Of a DNA stretch of 64,000 nt, positions 61,660-64,000 are shown piece after piece; the first letter of the stretch is position 1, and each line of letters begins with the position of its first letter. Origin of the DNA: Clostridium ihumii AP5 (lineage in GTDB: Bacteria; Bacillota; Clostridia; Clostridiales; Clostridiaceae); NCBI RefSeq assembly GCF_000612845.1, contig NZ_CCAT010000046.1, positions 62,001 through 126,000 of the forward strand, in the 5' to 3' direction. A program made the position numbers and the translations under genes. The notes below the pieces were generated by a model. It was given only the letters and a program-made list of their open reading frames with translations. It was not told where the DNA came from and ran no database searches.

Positions 61660-64000
61660 ATGATAAGAAGAAGAAAAGTGAACACACAAAGTAATGCAAA
61701 TTACTCCACAAATAAAATTTTTGATTTTAGTAAAATGGATTTAGACAAAATTTATAAAAGTCTAGATACAGGATTTAAAGGACTATCTAAAGAAGAAGTG
61801 GAAAAAAGATCTGAAATTTATGGGTTAAATGAACTTTCCCATGAAAAACCATCACCATGGTATATTCAACTACTTAAAGTTTTTATTAATCCTTTTATTT
61901 TAGTGTTAATAGTACTTGCTATAGTATCCTTAATTACAGATGTTATACTTGTCCCTTCATCAGAAAGGAATTTTACAACTGTAGCTGTTATAACAATAAT
62001 GGTAACACTAAGTGGCCTTCTACAGTTTTTCCAAGAATTCAAATCTGGGAAAGCTGCTCAACAATTAAAAGCACTAGTAAAAACAACTGCTGCTGTATGT
62101 CGAAGCGAATCTGGAGTTAAAGAAATAAACATGACAGACATAGTGCCTGGAGATATAGTATATCTTGCAGCTGGAGATATGATACCTGCTGATGTAAGGC
62201 TAATAACTAGCAAAGACTTATTTATTAGTCAATCTTCTTTAACTGGTGAGTCTGAACCTGTGGAGAAATATGCAACAGTAAAAAATGATACTAAAGATTT
62301 AACTGTTACTGACCTTGATAATATGTGTTTATTAGGTACTAATATTATAAGTGGAAGTGCAATAGCTGTTGTTGTAGCCACTGGAAACGACACTTACTTG
62401 GGTTCAATGGCATTAACTTTGTCAGGAACTAAATCTCAAACTAGTTTTGAAAAGGGAGTAAATAGTGTAAGTGTATTACTTATAAAATTTATGCTTATAA
62501 TGGTTCCTATAGTCTTTTTTATAAATGGATTTACAAAAGGAGATTGGTTAGAAGCACTAATTTTTGCAATCTCAATTGCTGTAGGTCTTACTCCTGAGAT
62601 GCTCCCAATGATTGTTACAACCAACCTTGCAAAAGGTGCTGTTGTTATGGCAAAACATAAAACTGTAGTAAAGAAACTTGATGCCATACAAAATTTTGGA
62701 GCAATGGATGTATTATGTACTGATAAAACAGGTACCTTAACTTGCGATAAAATAGTTGTTGAAAGACATTTAAATATACATGGTGAAGAGGATTTAAGAG
62801 TTTTACGACATGGTTATTTAAATAGTTTTTATCAAACAGGTTTACGTAATTTAATGGATGTTGCAATTTTAGAACATGGACTAACTAATGGATTTAATAA
62901 ACTTGAAAAAGATTATATAAAAGTAGATGAAATCCCATTTGATTTTTCTAGAAGAAGAATGTCTGTAGTTTTAAAAAACCATGAAGGAAAAAGACAACTT
63001 ATAACAAAGGGTGCTGTTGAGGAGATGCTTGCAAGTTGTTCCTATGCTGAATATAAAGGTGAGGTTGTGGAACTTACTGATAAAATAAAAAACAAAGTTC
63101 TAAGTATGGTAGAAAAACTAAACAGTGATGGTATGAGAGTTATTGCAGTTGCACAGAAAAATAACATTCCAGATGAAAGTAACTTTAGCGTAAGTGATGA
63201 AAGTGACATGGTTCTTATGGGTTATATTGGATTTTTAGATCCACCAAAAGAATCTGCAACAGCTGCAATAAAAGCATTACACAATAATGGTGTAGAAGTA
63301 AAAGTATTAACAGGTGATAATGATTCAGTAACTAAAAAAATATGTTCACAAGTTGGTCTAGAAGTTAGTAACGTAGTTCTTGGTACAGAATTAGATAATA
63401 TGAGTGATGAAAAATTATCTTCTATAGTAGACACCACTAATATTTTTGCTAAGCTTTCACCTCTTCAAAAATCACGAATAATTAAAATACTTCAAGATAA
63501 AGGTCATACTGTTGGTTATATGGGTGATGGTATTAATGATGCTGCAGCTCTTCGTCAGTCAGATGTTGGTATATCTGTTGATACTGCTGTGGATATAGCA
63601 AAAGAATCTGCTGATATAATCTTGCTTGAAAAAAGTTTAATGGTTTTAGAAGAAGGTGTTATAGAAGGCAGGAAAATCTTTGGTAATATAATAAAATATA
63701 TAAAAATGACTGCAAGCTCAAACTTAGGTAATGTATTTAGTGTATTAGTTGCAAGTGCATTTTTACCATTTTTGCCTATGCTTCCTATACACCTTTTATT
63801 ACAAAATCTTTTCTATGATATTTCTCAAATAGCTATTCCATGGGACACTATGGATAAAGAATATTTAAGAACACCGAAAAAATGGAATGCAGATGACATA
63901 GGAAGATTTATGATATTTGTAGGACCAATAAGTTCTATATTTGATATAACTACTTTCCTTGTTATGTGGTTTGTATTTAAGGCAAATGTTCCAGAAATGC
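61660..64000 (+). CDS. mgtA: Mg2+-importing P-type ATPase, MgtA type (C-terminus outside the window)
   Basis: The first 780 residues of a type IIIB P-type ATPase are present, with no stop before the window end; the family is about 880-910 residues. The actuator motif SLTGESEPVEKY, phosphorylation site Asp355 (CTDKTGTLTCD), nucleotide-binding KGAVEEM-like region, and hinge GDGINDAAALRQSDVGI are all seen. The N-terminus is short and basic (MIRRRKVN). Membrane segments 1-4 and part of the C-terminal group are in the window. TTGGAGGTG precedes the ATG. The M-box upstream confirms a Mg2+ role. Confidence 0.95.
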   Translation, partial: MIRRRKVNTQSNANYSTNKIFDFSKMDLDKIYKSLDTGFKGLSKEEVEKRSEIYGLNELSHEKPSPWYIQLLKVFINPFILVLIVLAIVSLITDVILVPSSERNFTTVAVITIMVTLSGLLQFFQEFKSGKAAQQLKALVKTTAAVCRSESGVKEINMTDIVPGDIVYLAAGDMIPADVRLITSKDLFISQSSLTGESEPVEKYATVKNDTKDLTVTDLDNMCLLGTNIISGSAIAVVVATGNDTYLGSMALTLSGTKSQTSFEKGVNSVSVLLIKFMLIMVPIVFFINGFTKGDWLEALIFAISIAVGLTPEMLPMIVTTNLAKGAVVMAKHKTVVKKLDAIQNFGAMDVLCTDKTGTLTCDKIVVERHLNIHGEEDLRVLRHGYLNSFYQTGLRNLMDVAILEHGLTNGFNKLEKDYIKVDEIPFDFSRRRMSVVLKNHEGKRQLITKGAVEEMLASCSYAEYKGEVVELTDKIKNKVLSMVEKLNSDGMRVIAVAQKNNIPDESNFSVSDESDMVLMGYIGFLDPPKESATAAIKALHNNGVEVKVLTGDNDSVTKKICSQVGLEVSNVVLGTELDNMSDEKLSSIVDTTNIFAKLSPLQKSRIIKILQDKGHTVGYMGDGINDAAALRQSDVGISVDTAVDIAKESADIILLEKSLMVLEEGVIEGRKIFGNIIKYIKMTASSNLGNVFSVLVASAFLPFLPMLPIHLLLQNLFYDISQIAIPWDTMDKEYLRTPKKWNADDIGRFMIFVGPISSIFDITTFLVMWFVFKANVPEM

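Noticed and set aside
62436-63437. Several minus-strand ORFs of 71-83 codons within mgtA
   Set aside because: The plus-strand frame carries all P-type ATPase motifs continuously, so these are shadows.
1-64000. tRNA or rRNA genes
   Set aside because: No clover-leaf-like GC-rich segments or conserved rRNA words were seen on either strand; the only GC-richer noncoding stretch is the M-box.

Overview
The window is AT-rich, compact and rich in Rho-independent terminators. It carries the germination proteases and cortex hydrolase of clostridial spores (csp genes, sleC), a spore photoproduct lyase, 2[4Fe-4S]/[4Fe-4S] ferredoxins, many radical SAM proteins and typical clostridial ribosome binding sites (AGGAGG). 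Together these point to an anaerobic spore-forming Firmicute, most likely Clostridium sensu stricto. The species cannot be fixed from the sequence alone. No rRNA, tRNA, CRISPR array, prophage or transposase gene was seen.

Layout. 1-4143 (minus): a two-component pair (HisKA_3 kinase, NarL-type regulator) followed by a DrrA-like ABC ATPase and ABC-2 permeases, the last one cut by the window edge. 4462-8134 (plus): an aldehyde dehydrogenase with a small partner, then a YjeM-like amino acid transporter. 8214-13520: murC, a NupC-type nucleoside transporter, a Ca2+/Na+ exchanger and two small proteins. 13524-25303 (all minus): a MocR regulator, a DUF2232 membrane protein, ComB-like phosphatase, an RNA methylase, a TIGR01212 radical SAM protein bracketed by dispersed repeats, an ECF sigma factor with a DUF4179 partner, a chemoreceptor, and spore photoproduct lyase. 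25497-28324 (plus): a YkvI-like membrane protein, an unknown membrane protein and a PflX-like radical SAM protein. 28365-55563 (minus): an H-NOX chemoreceptor, a two-component pair, sleC, a 2-hydroxyacyl-CoA-dehydratase-like protein with DUF3343, cspC and a fused cspBA, an XRE/S24-like regulator, DUF3783, cyclophilin, an orphan dCache sensor, murI, a LexA-domain/UvrD-like fusion, a pentapeptide-repeat K+ channel, two ferredoxins and two multi-rhodanese lipoproteins. 55786-60846 (plus): a six-gene operon of two TIGR04282/TIGR04283-type transferases, a kinase-like protein, a CCG-type Fe-S protein, a TVP38 membrane protein and a nucleoside hydrolase. 61105-64000 (plus): an Mg2+ M-box riboswitch with terminator, an unannotated 31-codon upstream ORF and an mgtA-type P-type ATPase that runs off the window.

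How parts work together. The fused CspBA and CspC proteases would process pro-SleC to start cortex hydrolysis, and all lie within about 9 kb. The Mg2+ importer appears to be under at least one, possibly two, RNA-level controls. The six-gene transferase/Fe-S operon looks like an uncharacterised small-molecule pathway with a Fur-like box over its promoter. A family of 340-370 bp elements with imperfect terminal inverted repeats (TATAGG...CCTATA) is scattered between genes and has no coding capacity, like a MITE.

The most interesting candidates are the LexA self-cleavage domain fused to a UvrD-like ATPase, the acidic upstream ORF with a long-range inverted repeat before mgtA, the H-NOX receptor carrying every distal-pocket residue linked to O2 binding, the pentapeptide-repeat K+ channel, and the transferase/Fe-S/nucleoside-hydrolase operon.
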